Source of the DNA: Pararhizobium sp. IMCC3301
GTDB taxonomy: Bacteria; Pseudomonadota; Alphaproteobacteria; Rhizobiales; GCA-2746425
Direction of reading: 5' to 3'
Assembly: GCF_030758315.1 (NCBI RefSeq)
Contig: NZ_CP132336.1
Span: 3,005,001-3,069,000 of the forward strand
Length of the DNA: 64,000 bases
Shown: piece by piece, positions 37,858 through 46,571 of the stretch
How the letters are laid out: each line of letters begins with the position of its first letter
How positions within the stretch are numbered: the first letter of the stretch is position 1
Made by a program: the position numbers and the translations under genes
Notes under the pieces: model-generated
Told to the model about the DNA's origin: nothing
What the model saw: the letters and a program-made list of their open reading frames with translations, nothing else
Database searches by the model: none

Positions 37858-38226
37858 GATTTTTTACAGCCTGCTGGTTCACTCAATGTTTGGGATGCTC
37901 ATAAACGGCATTCTGCTCGCCGGATCGACCGGCGATGTTGACGCTGGTCTTGGCAACGTTCAGTGTAATTTCCTGATTGTTTGGCCACCTCTGCTTGAGA
38001 GCATCTGGAGCGTGCTAGGCGGATTTATATCAACCCAATCCAACGCTGTGTCACCCCTACCAGAAACGTAGCACTGATAGAATTAGGCTTGCCGCGCCAA
38101 ATGATTACCTAGTTCAATGTTTGCACCTGACGTCCTGATGACAATGAGAAGTTTACTTCAAGGATCTGACCCTCGCAATTGCAGCCTTCAAATATGGAGT
38201 TGCGATTCTAGGTTTTCTCAACAAAA
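37858..38226. other. Non-coding stretch within the island
   Basis: AT-rich sequence between the unknown gene and the reverse transcriptase stop. A 93-codon open frame on the plus strand (37790-38071) overlaps the unknown gene's start and has no ribosome site or family-like feature. I see no clear terminator or structured RNA here. Confidence 0.4.
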
Positions 38227-39792
38227 TTAATAGTCAAAAGCGTCAAAGAGAATTGATATGTCGAATGAGGAATCGTAGCCCGGCGCTTGAACACCTTCGA
38301 GACCAAACGTAAAAAAGTGCTTTCTCGCTGCGCGCCAGCCGCGAACTAAACTAGGAAAAACTACCTCTACGGCACTATCTGCACTATCTTCTTCACGCCA
38401 AGCAGATGGCGCAATCCAGTTTCCTAGAATTAGTTGTTGGTTTGATGGTGTTGGGCAATTGCGTCGATACCTGTCTCGTAAAATTCGCCTGCGTGCCACA
38501 GAAGCCCGCCGCACCATGTTTACTGTCCAGCCGTCGAGCGCCTTAAGAACAGATGGGTCTTCGATCAGACAGTAAAAGCCCATAAGACCGCGCATTTTCT
38601 TGAGCCGCCCGCCATGGTATAAAAATTCCTGAATATCTTGTTCTTTAAGCCCACCATAAAACCCCCTGCGAAGCTCATAGATCAGCCCTAACAAATCCCA
38701 ATCGTAGCCGTGCCGCCTATTGGCTCTGCTCCGATCAAATCCGTGTTTCAGGGAATTTATCAAATAGATATTGGCCAGCCGAGAAACCTTTTGTTCAAGT
38801 TTTTTCTTGGTCTTTTCTGGTAGCGTAAGCCCAGCGTCTTTGAATCCGTAGCCCAAATAAGTGAAGTCGTTTATTGTGCGAATTTCATGCTGGTAGTCTG
38901 AAATTACAGAAATCCCCGGCGACTTTTTTCGATTGACGATTAGACCGCTTTCAGAGCAGTGGCGGTCGAAACATCGCTCAAGCCGCTGTGCGTCTTCATA
39001 ACTTCCGCAGATTGCAACCACGTCATCCGCAAATCTGACAAACTTGCCAGCCTCGACAGATAGTTTTCGGTCAAGATCATGATTTGCAAGGTTGGCCAGT
39101 ACCAAAGATGCTGAAGAACCTTGAGGCGTTCCCTTGACCTTGCGTTTAAACATCGAAGTCCTGTGTGCCTCTGCATCACCCAAGCGGTGATGAAGGAATG
39201 CTTCAAAGATATGTCGCTCATGAGGTGTAAGGCTAACCGTGGAGCGATCGGCAATTTTCTTTTTCAAGTAATTTGCTGGTATGTTGTCAAAGTACCTTTC
39301 AAAGTCAATTTGAACAGCAAATAGCTTACCATCTTTATCGAAGTCTCTTAGCGCCAAAATCGCATCAAACACGTTCTTGTCAGGATGATAGGCATACGAG
39401 TGTGGTGAGAGTCGCTTCTTATTTCTGTTTAATGTTCTTCGGAAAATTACGTTTGCTAGTGCTGCATCAGGAATTCCAAACGCGGTAATTTCCCGATTTG
39501 ACCCATCTGGCTTAGGTATTAGAAATCTAAGCGCGGGCTCAGGATCGTATTCGTAGCGAAGGACTTTGTGCCAAATTGCTGTAGCAATAACATTTGCATT
39601 TCGTTTGCAATGTCGCGGATCAAAGTGCCGATGCAAAAACGTTCGAGATTTATTGGAAGGAAGCGCAGCTTCAACTCCCGTGCGGCGCTTGAACTTTTCG
39701 CGGTATTTCGCTTCTTTCTCAGCCTTGGTTCGTTCTTTTTGAAAGGCCTTTTTGCTCAAGCGTTTGATTTCTTGTCGTAATTCATTGCGCAT
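38227..39792 (-). CDS. Reverse transcriptase, non-canonical (retron-like or DRT/UG type)
   Basis: A 521-residue protein with the RT motifs in order: PKPDGSNREI (about 93-102), motif A VQIDFERYFDNI with D163, TPQGSS (222-227) and motif C F-A-D-D (254-257). About 35 basic residues precede the RT fold, and a C-terminal region of roughly 180 residues follows, with no recognisable maturase or endonuclease domain. The FTYLGYGF segment after motif C is unlike the VTG-containing region of classical retron RTs. A structured RNA lies 19 bases upstream. No group II intron RNA or DGR template repeat is visible. A defence-type RT is the best guess, class unassigned. Confidence 0.85.
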   Translation of the reverse strand: MRNELRQEIKRLSKKAFQKERTKAEKEAKYREKFKRRTGVEAALPSNKSRTFLHRHFDPRHCKRNANVIATAIWHKVLRYEYDPEPALRFLIPKPDGSNREITAFGIPDAALANVIFRRTLNRNKKRLSPHSYAYHPDKNVFDAILALRDFDKDGKLFAVQIDFERYFDNIPANYLKKKIADRSTVSLTPHERHIFEAFLHHRLGDAEAHRTSMFKRKVKGTPQGSSASLVLANLANHDLDRKLSVEAGKFVRFADDVVAICGSYEDAQRLERCFDRHCSESGLIVNRKKSPGISVISDYQHEIRTINDFTYLGYGFKDAGLTLPEKTKKKLEQKVSRLANIYLINSLKHGFDRSRANRRHGYDWDLLGLIYELRRGFYGGLKEQDIQEFLYHGGRLKKMRGLMGFYCLIEDPSVLKALDGWTVNMVRRASVARRRILRDRYRRNCPTPSNQQLILGNWIAPSAWREEDSADSAVEVVFPSLVRGWRAARKHFFTFGLEGVQAPGYDSSFDISILFDAFDY

Positions 39793-39811
39793 AATATCTC
39801 ATTCAAAAATC

Positions 39812-39953
39812 GGTGGGGCGCATAGAGTAAGGGGATACGGCGACTCAAGGTCCCCGATACCATCCAGTAAGTCTTTCGACCCACTGTCGCCAAATCAGTT
39901 TCCCAAAAAGGACGTCTTCAACCCCATAAGGGCCGGGTAGGTCGCGCCCCACC
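39812..39953 (-). ncRNA. Structured RNA candidate immediately upstream of the reverse transcriptase
   Basis: A 142-base segment bounded by a perfect 10-base inverted repeat (ggtggggcgc at 39812-39821, gcgccccacc at 39944-39953). Inside, ggcgac (39839-39844) pairs with gtcgcc (39886-39891). Nested against that is an 8-bp hairpin at 39866-39885 whose minus-strand loop is a GAAA tetraloop. The position, just 5' of the RT start, is where retron and some DRT non-coding RNAs lie, and terminal repeats like these resemble retron a1/a2. Transcription and true ends are unproven. Confidence 0.55.
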
Positions 39954-40322
39954 TAGGCTCCACGCCATCATCTATTAAAAGGCAAATTTGTTTGCGAGAG
40001 TCAACTTAGAACTGTGAAGGCATAGGACCTAACGCGGTTTAGATGAATTTCAGCTATTTCCGGTCAAAAGCTACAACTAGGTATCTGTAAGGCAGGCCTG
40101 CTTCTTGTTTACTATATCAAAATCCGACAGAGTTGATTTGATCCGCCATTCTTCAACCGCCAATATGTGAAGACTGACATGCTTATAGAATAAGCCTAAC
40201 GCATTTCAAATTTCACCGATCGCAAAAACCGCAGAATTCTCCTCGTGGCGGGAATATTGTTAACCCGTCGCAATATTCAGAATGAAATCACTACCACAAA
40301 CATGTTCCCACCATCATCCCCG
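39954..40322. other. Gene-free AT-rich end of the island
   Basis: No open frame with coding character. This should hold the promoter for the RNA/reverse transcriptase unit on the minus strand. I cannot single out a convincing promoter. Confidence 0.4.
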
Positions 40323-40355
40323 CCGGTGCACCATTTCCCCAAATGTCCGACCCGG
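40323..40355. repeat. Putative attR: second copy of the tRNA-Arg 3' end
   Basis: Matches 37240-37270 at 31 positions with a 2-base insertion (aa after tttcccc). Only the last 11 bases of the tRNA are present, so it is not a second tRNA gene. It marks the right edge of the island; the ATPase gene beyond it is chromosomal or belongs to another insertion. Confidence 0.82.
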
Positions 40356-40563
40356 AATCGGTGACCCAAGTCACACTTCACCACCGGCAACTGCGCCCAT
40401 GATTCCCGATGCACGTGCAACTGCGCCACTCTGGCAGCGTCCCCGGCTTGACGCCTGTTTTCTGGTGCGCGAGGATGATGCGGGCGTACCGGGTGCTGGA
40501 ATTTGAGGGTTGTGTTGCGAATGAACCAGCGGCAATCGCCTCGGCCCGGAGGGATTGAGCCGT

Positions 40564-42426
40564 ATGGAATACACAGGCACCGGGCGGGTCAAGACTGCAC
40601 TCCTGCTGTTTGCCCTGACGGGGCTTCTGGCGGGAATTGCATTTTACTTCGCCGGCAATTCCAGTCTGGCCACCATTGCCTGGTTCGTCGGGGTGCTCCC
40701 TGTTCTTTTAGCTCTGCTGCTGGATATTCTGCACAGCCTGTGGCGAGGCGAGGTCGGGCTCGACATCGTCGCTGCCCTGTCGATGACGGCAGCTCTGTTA
40801 TTTGACGAAACGCTGGCAGCGGCTGTTGTGGCCGTGATGTATTCCGGGGGAACCTTTCTTGAAAGTTTCGCCGAGGGCCGCGCGCGACGTGAGATGCACG
40901 CTCTGCTGTCACGCGTTCCGCGCGCCGCGACGCGGCACAAAAACGGCAGCCTCGAAGATGTGCCGCTTGATGCGATCAAACCGGGAGACCTGCTGCTGAT
41001 CCGTCAGGGCGATGTCGTCCCGGTGGATGGGTTCGTCGTGTCACAGGCAGCTTTCCTCGATACTTCCGCCCTCACTGGTGAATCCCTGCCCACCCGCCTG
41101 TCGCAAGGGGCAACGGCGATGAGTGGCTCCACCAATGCGGGCGCACCTTTCGATCTGTCCGCGACGCACCTTGCGCAAGACAGCACCTATGCCGGGATTG
41201 TGCGTCTGGTGGAGGAAGCACAGCGCTCCAAGGCGCCAATGGCGCGGCTGGCGGATCGCTGGTCGCTGGGATTTCTGGCGCTCACTGTTACCATCGCCTT
41301 TGCGGCATGGTGGTTCACGGGCGACCCGATCCGCGCCGTCGCCGTGTTGGTGGTTGCAACGCCTTGCCCGCTGATTCTGGCCGTGCCGGTGGCGCTTGTT
41401 GCCGGCCTGTCGCGCGCCGCGCATTTCGGCGTCCTGATCAAGGGGGCGGCTCCTCTTGAGGCGATGGCGCGCATTCGAACACTGATCCTCGACAAGACCG
41501 GAACCCTCACCGACGGGCGCCCGCAAATTGTTTCGATCGACACATATGGCGGCAGGGACGAGGACGACATTCTGCGGCTCGCAGCAAGCCTCGATCAGGC
41601 GTCAAAACATCCGGTCGCGCAGGCTATCGTCGCCGCTGCGAAGCAGCGCGATCTTGTGCTGCCTGTGCCTTCGCAGGTTACAGAAATTGCGGGCGAGGGT
41701 GTGACCGGAAGGGTAGAGGGCCACATGGTCATTGTCGGCGGCGACACATTCGTGGCGCAACGTGTTGGCAGAATTTCGGGCGGCCCGTTGGCTCTCATGC
41801 AGGGCTCCGTCCTTGTCGCAGTGGCGCTGGACGGTGTTATGGCAGGGCATCTTGTGATGGCCGATCCGTTACGAAAAGGGGCAGGCGCGATGCTTGCCGG
41901 GCTGCGCCGCGAAGGGATTGCGCGCATCCTGCTTGCAACCGGCGATCGGGCCGAAGTTGCCGAGCGCGTCACAAAAGGCCTTGGCCTTGACGGGCTTCAT
42001 GCCGGGCTGACGCCGGATCAGAAAGTCAGTCTTGTCCTGGCTGAGCGGAACAACGGCCCCGTGATGATGGTCGGGGATGGCGTCAACGACGCGCCGGCAC
42101 TGGCGGCGGCGGATGTCGGCGTGGCCATGGGTGCCCGCGGTGCGGCGGCTTCTGCGGAAGCGGCGGACGTAGTGCTTCTGGTCGACCGGATTGACCGGCT
42201 CGGACCGGGAATCGAGATCGCCCGCCGCTCGCGGCGCATAGCTGTCGAAAGCGTTGTCGCCGGGATCGGATTATCTGTGGCCGGCATGATCGCGGCGGCT
42301 TTCGGATACCTGACGCCAGTTGAAGGAGCGCTGCTTCAGGAGGTGATCGACGTCGCCGTCATCCTCAATGCGCTGCGCGCTCTGCGCATTACACCCCGTG
42401 ATCCCATGGCTTTGCGGGCCGCATAA
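40564..42426 (+). CDS. Heavy-metal P1B-type ATPase with TPC motif
   Basis: A 620-residue metal-exporting ATPase. Motifs: TGES (171-174), the membrane metal-site motif TPC (266-268) where most copper and zinc pumps have CPC, phosphorylated D310 in DKTGT, HP in the SKHPVAQ segment, and GDGVNDAP. There is no N-terminal metal-binding domain. The TPC variant leaves the metal uncertain. The start at 40564 follows a ggaggg site. The gene begins just beyond the island repeat. Confidence 0.9.
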   Translation: MEYTGTGRVKTALLLFALTGLLAGIAFYFAGNSSLATIAWFVGVLPVLLALLLDILHSLWRGEVGLDIVAALSMTAALLFDETLAAAVVAVMYSGGTFLESFAEGRARREMHALLSRVPRAATRHKNGSLEDVPLDAIKPGDLLLIRQGDVVPVDGFVVSQAAFLDTSALTGESLPTRLSQGATAMSGSTNAGAPFDLSATHLAQDSTYAGIVRLVEEAQRSKAPMARLADRWSLGFLALTVTIAFAAWWFTGDPIRAVAVLVVATPCPLILAVPVALVAGLSRAAHFGVLIKGAAPLEAMARIRTLILDKTGTLTDGRPQIVSIDTYGGRDEDDILRLAASLDQASKHPVAQAIVAAAKQRDLVLPVPSQVTEIAGEGVTGRVEGHMVIVGGDTFVAQRVGRISGGPLALMQGSVLVAVALDGVMAGHLVMADPLRKGAGAMLAGLRREGIARILLATGDRAEVAERVTKGLGLDGLHAGLTPDQKVSLVLAERNNGPVMMVGDGVNDAPALAAADVGVAMGARGAAASAEAADVVLLVDRIDRLGPGIEIARRSRRIAVESVVAGIGLSVAGMIAAAFGYLTPVEGALLQEVIDVAVILNALRALRITPRDPMALRAA

Positions 42427-42572
42427 CGTCAATTGAGTGGATATACGACATGAGTGGTCTCATGCGCTCCGAAATCCATATGCTCTGGAAGAGAGCTGCA
42501 GAAAACCCGCTATAGTTGGAGCATCAGGTCCTTGATGTTAGGAAGCGCTCTAAGGCAGCGTGAAAACAGGGC

Positions 42573-42603
42573 AAAAAAAAGCCCCGGCATAACCGGGGCT
42601 TTA
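42573..42603 (-). terminator. Rho-independent terminator of the triple-barrel outer-membrane protein gene
   Basis: Read on the minus strand, an 8-bp stem agccccgg/ccggggct with a short loop is followed by eight T. It begins 20 bases after the stop of the outer-membrane protein gene. It could also act for the ATPase gene from the other side, where the T-tract is weaker. Confidence 0.92.
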
Positions 42604-42622
42604 TAAGACGTCGCTACGGGAC

Positions 42623-44518
42623 TTAGTTGAAGTGCCAGCTTGCACCTACTCGTGCCGCCCATGTATTCTGAATTCCGGCTTCACCGGTTGCACCATTGCC
42701 ACCTTGCTGCTGGTCGAACCAGTAATGCATACCTTCGGCACGCAGACTGACCTTTTCAGTTGCCATCCACTCAATTCCAAGTCCTGCAACCGGCCCGGCA
42801 ATTATTTCGGCTTTTTTGTTGATCTGAATAATCGAGCCGCCGGAACCAGTTGAACTGGCAAAGGCAATACCGCCCGTTGCATAGATCAGGCTGCGGTCCA
42901 GTGTCATTCCCAGGCGTCCGCGCAGGGATGCAATACCTGACAATTGTCCGGATACCAGATCGGAGACATCCGAGGTGGTAATACCGCCAACCCATGGGTT
43001 CACACCGACATCGGCTTCAACCCCGGCAATCACCATATCAGCAACCTGCCAGTTGTACCCGGCATGACCGCCGATCAGGAACCCGGCGAACTGACCAGAT
43101 CCCTCGTCCGATGAATCTCCGCTGAGGTCAGATGTACCGTCGTAAAGGGCTCCGCCATAGCCGGTGAAACCGCCGACATAGGCACCGCTGAAATCTGCAT
43201 CAAATGGTTCTGCGTCATCGCTGGAGCCTGGATTGAAGTAATAACTCGCTCCGACACGCGCCAGCCAGGTGTCCTGAATACCGCCATAGCCAGAGCCTTG
43301 ATTTCCGCCCTGTTTCTGGTCAAACCAGTAATACAGACCTTCCGCCCGCAGGCTGACCTTGTCCGACACCATCCACTCAAGTCCGGCACCGGCCACGGCA
43401 CCAGTCACGATTTCGGCTTTCCTGTTATACTCCATCGTGATCCCGCCCGAGGCGTTGGAGCTGGCAAAGGCGACACCGCCGGTTGCATAGATCAGTGTCC
43501 GGTCAATCTGATAGCCAAGACGTGCCCGCAGTGAAGCGATGCCACTCAGATGCCCACCAACAAATGACGAACTGCCGGCGCTATTTGGCATGGAGACATT
43601 CCATGGCGCGACAGTGATGTCGCCTTCAATGCCGAGCACCAGATTTGAAGCCGTTTTCCAGTTGTAACCGGCCTGGGCGCCAACCAGAAAGCCTTCATTC
43701 TTGACAGTGAATTCGGTGCCGCTGTCATCGGGATCACCTTTATAGTCGGCACTGCCATAGCCGGTGTGTCCACCAACATAGAAACCGGAAAAGGCGTTTC
43801 CTGCCAGCGCGCCATACATATCGTCAACTGGACGCGAGCCGTTGAAATACCAGCTGGCTCCGACCCGCGCCACCCAGGTGTCCTGAATGCCACCAAAGCC
43901 GCTTTCGCCGGGGGCGCTGTCCTTCTGGTCGAACCAGTAATACAGGCCTTCCGCCCGCAATGCGACAGAAGGTGACAGCAGCCATTCAACACCGGCACCG
44001 ACAACCGCCCCAGTGACGATCTCGGCTCTACGGTTGTGCTGGATTGTTGCGCCGGCTCCAGCATTGGAACTGGCAAAGGCAACACCGCCCGTGGCGTAGA
44101 TCAGAGTTTCGTCAAGCACATAGCCAAGCCGCGCGCGCAGCGAGGCCATTCCCGACAGATGTCCGAAGACCGAGTTTGTAGAATCTTCTGAATAGGCCGC
44201 ATTCCAGGGCGCAACAGTGATGTCGCCTTCAATACCCAGAAGCACGTTCTGCATGACTTCCCAATTGTAACCCGCCTGCATGCCGAACAAGGCACCACGA
44301 TTTTTCATGCCGTTATAGGGATCGCCGTCATCTTCCCAGGAGCCTTCGTAATCCGCACTGCCATACCCGGTATGAGCGCCGATATAAAAGCCGGTGAACG
44401 GCGTGCCGGCGGCAACCGGAATGCTGATCGGATCAGCAGCTTCCGCCACAACCATTGAAGCAACCAGCAGTAGCGCTGCAGGTGCCACACTGCACATCAG
44501 TTTTCTATGAATTCTCAA
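42623..44518 (-). CDS. Outer-membrane protein made of three tandem beta-barrel repeats
   Basis: A 631-residue exported protein with a signal peptide (residues 1-28, ending A-E-A-A). It contains three homologous blocks at residues about 41-226, 243-429 and 442-631. Each opens with F-x-G-x-Y-(I/V)-G-x-x-T-G-Y-G and closes with W-x-A-R-V-G-A-S-x-(W/Y)-Y/H-F-N, and each resembles a complete 8-stranded Omp25/OmpA-like barrel. The TTG at 44518 is chosen as start because aaagggg lies 8 bases upstream and it gives the basic signal-peptide N-region; the next ATG is 44497. One barrel per polypeptide is the norm. Confidence 0.85.
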   Translation of the reverse strand: MRIHRKLMCSVAPAALLLVASMVVAEAADPISIPVAAGTPFTGFYIGAHTGYGSADYEGSWEDDGDPYNGMKNRGALFGMQAGYNWEVMQNVLLGIEGDITVAPWNAAYSEDSTNSVFGHLSGMASLRARLGYVLDETLIYATGGVAFASSNAGAGATIQHNRRAEIVTGAVVGAGVEWLLSPSVALRAEGLYYWFDQKDSAPGESGFGGIQDTWVARVGASWYFNGSRPVDDMYGALAGNAFSGFYVGGHTGYGSADYKGDPDDSGTEFTVKNEGFLVGAQAGYNWKTASNLVLGIEGDITVAPWNVSMPNSAGSSSFVGGHLSGIASLRARLGYQIDRTLIYATGGVAFASSNASGGITMEYNRKAEIVTGAVAGAGLEWMVSDKVSLRAEGLYYWFDQKQGGNQGSGYGGIQDTWLARVGASYYFNPGSSDDAEPFDADFSGAYVGGFTGYGGALYDGTSDLSGDSSDEGSGQFAGFLIGGHAGYNWQVADMVIAGVEADVGVNPWVGGITTSDVSDLVSGQLSGIASLRGRLGMTLDRSLIYATGGIAFASSTGSGGSIIQINKKAEIIAGPVAGLGIEWMATEKVSLRAEGMHYWFDQQQGGNGATGEAGIQNTWAARVGASWHFN

Positions 44519-44966
44519 TTTAAAGCCCCTTTAAAAATCAATATGTCTTCCTGCTGATCCCGACGGGCTCTCTTGATGGTCAAACACAAGGCTTGATGGT
44601 CACATACAAAGCACCACGCCGCGGGAATCGCGCGAGTGGAATCATCTGATTAGGGGCAGGTTTTCGCGGCGTGTAAACCTGCAGGCGAATTTCAGCGTGC
44701 AAAATGGCATCCGGCGTGTACTTTTTCGGGAACTGTGGCGAAAATGTGACAGAATTCGGGCGGCGATCCCCATCGCAACATCTATGGTGCAACAGTCCAC
44801 AGCATCGTTCAGAGCCGGACTGCAGCTCGAAAGCGGCAGGAGAATTGACTTGTCAGCGGCGCTGCGAATAGTTTGTCGGCGAAACCGCAACCAGCAGCAT
44901 CTGGCCAGCCTTCAGCCCGGTCTGCGGGCCGGGCAGGGAAGTGTTGCTCAACTGCCGAGGCCTCGG
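44519..44966. other. Divergent intergenic region upstream of the outer-membrane and sulfotransferase genes
   Basis: About 450 bases. The plus-strand frame of the sulfotransferase stays open back to 44697, but that stretch lacks coding character, so it is treated as non-coding. Promoters for both genes should be here. No clear regulatory palindrome was identified. Confidence 0.5.
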
Positions 44967-46523
44967 GTGTCCAAAAAACAATTCAAAACCGCAACACTGC
45001 CGGGTAATGAGAAAATCACACCGGTCAATCCGCTTCAGGATGCTTTCATCAGACTGGAACAGTCGGAACGGCTGCGCCAGGCCGGCAAGTTCCAGCAGGC
45101 GCAGAAAACCTGCTTGGCGCTACTCAAGGAACACCCCAATTATATGGCAGCGCTGCACACGCTTGGCCTGATCTATGCCGGCATGTCGAATTATGAGCAG
45201 GCGCTCAATTGTCTGGTGCGCGCGGCGATGCAGAACCCCCGCAGCATAGCCACCCTGACAGCGCTGAGCGGCGTCTATCTGGAACTCGATGCGCCCGAAA
45301 CCGCGGCCTATACGCTGGAGCAGGCCAGAGCGATTGATCCGAAGGACGTCAATGTCCTGGTCACGCTGGGCGAGATTTATCGCGCTGAAATGGAATATGA
45401 GCAGGCCAAACTGGTGTTTGCCGAAGCCCGGGCCCTCCAGCCGGATCTGGTTCCCGCTTCTGCCGGCTATGCCTGGGCCTGTTCTTCGCTGGGAGAAAAC
45501 GAAGAGGCGGTTGCCGTTTTCGAGAAATTGCTCAGCGGCGGCTACAAACGCTTTGAACCGCTTTCTGCTCTCGCTGCCCTGCCAGCGCCACTGCTTCATG
45601 TTGATCTGCTGGATGAAATGGACGCCTATTTGAAGGGGCCGGATCAATCGGATTCCGACCCGACCATGATTGCCTTCATACGCGCCGCCGCGTTGGACAA
45701 GGATGAGCGCTATCAGGAAGCCTGGGACGCCATGGTTCCGGCCAATAAAGCAGTACTCAAAACTGTCAAAGAGCAGGCCGAACGCATTCGCGAACGCCAG
45801 AACAGGACCCTCGATCTGCTGCGGGCAAACCCGGTAAAACCGGCCAGCGATACAGCCGGTGATGCAGCCGGTGACAATACCCCCACCACTTTGTTTATCC
45901 TCGGTCCGTCCCGTTCCGGGAAGACCTCAATGGAAGCTCTGGTTGCCAGCCTGGATGGCGTCAAACGCGGCTATGAAAATCGCTTTGTCGATACCGCAAT
46001 ACGCCAGACCTTTCAGGGTGCGGGCCTGCTCACCAACCGCTATTTTGAAGTGCTGCCGCCACAGCTTTATCCGCAATGCCGAACAATCTATCTTGAAGAA
46101 CTGCACCACCGCGCCGGCGGCGCCAAAGTTTTCACTAACACCCATCCCTCGCGGATGAGTGACGCCGCGCTGATGTCGATCGTTTTTCCCAAGACAAAAT
46201 TCCTGTTTATCAAGCGCGATCCGGAAGATGTCGCGCTGCGCATTTTCATGCGCCATTACCAGAGCGACAACAGCTATGCCTATGACATGGATATGGTCCG
46301 CGAACACATCGACTGGTACCACGAGATGATGGATCTGATGGTCGAGAAGAACCCGGATCATGCCCGCATCGTTCACTATGAAGATATGGTCACTGATCCG
46401 GCGCGTGCGCTGAAAGTTGCCGCTGATTTGTGCGGCATTGCAATGCCCGAAGGAGCCGTTCCGGCGGTGGGAGATGATCGCGGCTGCGCCAAGCCTTACA
46501 AGGACATGATCGCTTCACTCTGA
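44967..46523 (+). CDS. TPR-repeat sulfotransferase-family protein
   Basis: A 518-residue protein. Residues ~25-200 are TPR-like helical repeats (for example HTLGLIYAGMSNYEQALNC). The C-terminal ~270 residues form a sulfotransferase fold with the PAPS-binding loop LGPSRSGKTSME and a later KRDPEDVALR segment that matches the 3'-phosphate site. Such enzymes sulfate cell-surface molecules or peptides. The GTG at 44967, after a gagg site, is the likely start. Acceptor unknown. Confidence 0.8.
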   Translation: MSKKQFKTATLPGNEKITPVNPLQDAFIRLEQSERLRQAGKFQQAQKTCLALLKEHPNYMAALHTLGLIYAGMSNYEQALNCLVRAAMQNPRSIATLTALSGVYLELDAPETAAYTLEQARAIDPKDVNVLVTLGEIYRAEMEYEQAKLVFAEARALQPDLVPASAGYAWACSSLGENEEAVAVFEKLLSGGYKRFEPLSALAALPAPLLHVDLLDEMDAYLKGPDQSDSDPTMIAFIRAAALDKDERYQEAWDAMVPANKAVLKTVKEQAERIRERQNRTLDLLRANPVKPASDTAGDAAGDNTPTTLFILGPSRSGKTSMEALVASLDGVKRGYENRFVDTAIRQTFQGAGLLTNRYFEVLPPQLYPQCRTIYLEELHHRAGGAKVFTNTHPSRMSDAALMSIVFPKTKFLFIKRDPEDVALRIFMRHYQSDNSYAYDMDMVREHIDWYHEMMDLMVEKNPDHARIVHYEDMVTDPARALKVAADLCGIAMPEGAVPAVGDDRGCAKPYKDMIASL

Positions 46524-46536
46524 GACATTGAACGAG

Positions 46537-46571
46537 TGCGGAAACGGCACCGCGCTGGTGCCGTTTCCGCA
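46537..46571. terminator. Perfect 15-bp hairpin after the sulfotransferase gene
   Basis: Arms tgcggaaacggcacc and ggtgccgtttccgca surround a 5-base loop, 14 bases after the stop. There is no T-tract directly after it, so it may be a weak or factor-assisted terminator or a transcript-stabilising structure. The remaining sequence to 46740 holds another GC-rich hairpin ending in ggctttttc near 46712 but no gene. Confidence 0.65.

Larger units (their letters stand above)
37258..40340. mobile_element. Small genomic island at tRNA-Arg carrying a reverse transcriptase
   Basis: About 3.1 kb lies between the two copies of the tRNA 3' end repeat. It is visibly more AT-rich than the surrounding sequence. 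Its content is one unknown gene, one reverse transcriptase gene with a structured RNA candidate upstream, and non-coding stretches. No integrase, excisionase or transposase is visible, so it is either a decayed island or one moved by an enzyme encoded elsewhere. Cargo of this type is typical of anti-phage islands. Confidence 0.75.

Noticed and set aside
37790-38071. A 93-codon plus-strand frame in the island
   Set aside because: It overlaps the start of the minus-strand unknown gene, has no ribosome site and no recognisable feature.
38227-39953. Classical retron assignment for the reverse transcriptase locus
   Set aside because: The RT is longer than usual, has FADD and an F-x-Y-L-G-Y segment, and lacks the VTG-type region of retron RTs. 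Kept as retron-like or DRT-like, not as a retron.
38227-39953. Group II intron or diversity-generating retroelement
   Set aside because: No maturase or endonuclease domain, no intron domain V-like hairpin, and no template/variable repeat pair was seen.
40323-40355. A second tRNA-Arg gene
   Set aside because: Only the last 11 tRNA bases are present; D and anticodon arms are missing. It is an attachment-site copy.
44697-44966. N-terminal extension of the sulfotransferase gene back to 44697
   Set aside because: The extra residues are Arg/Cys-rich without structure, and a GTG with a gagg site at 44967 fits better.
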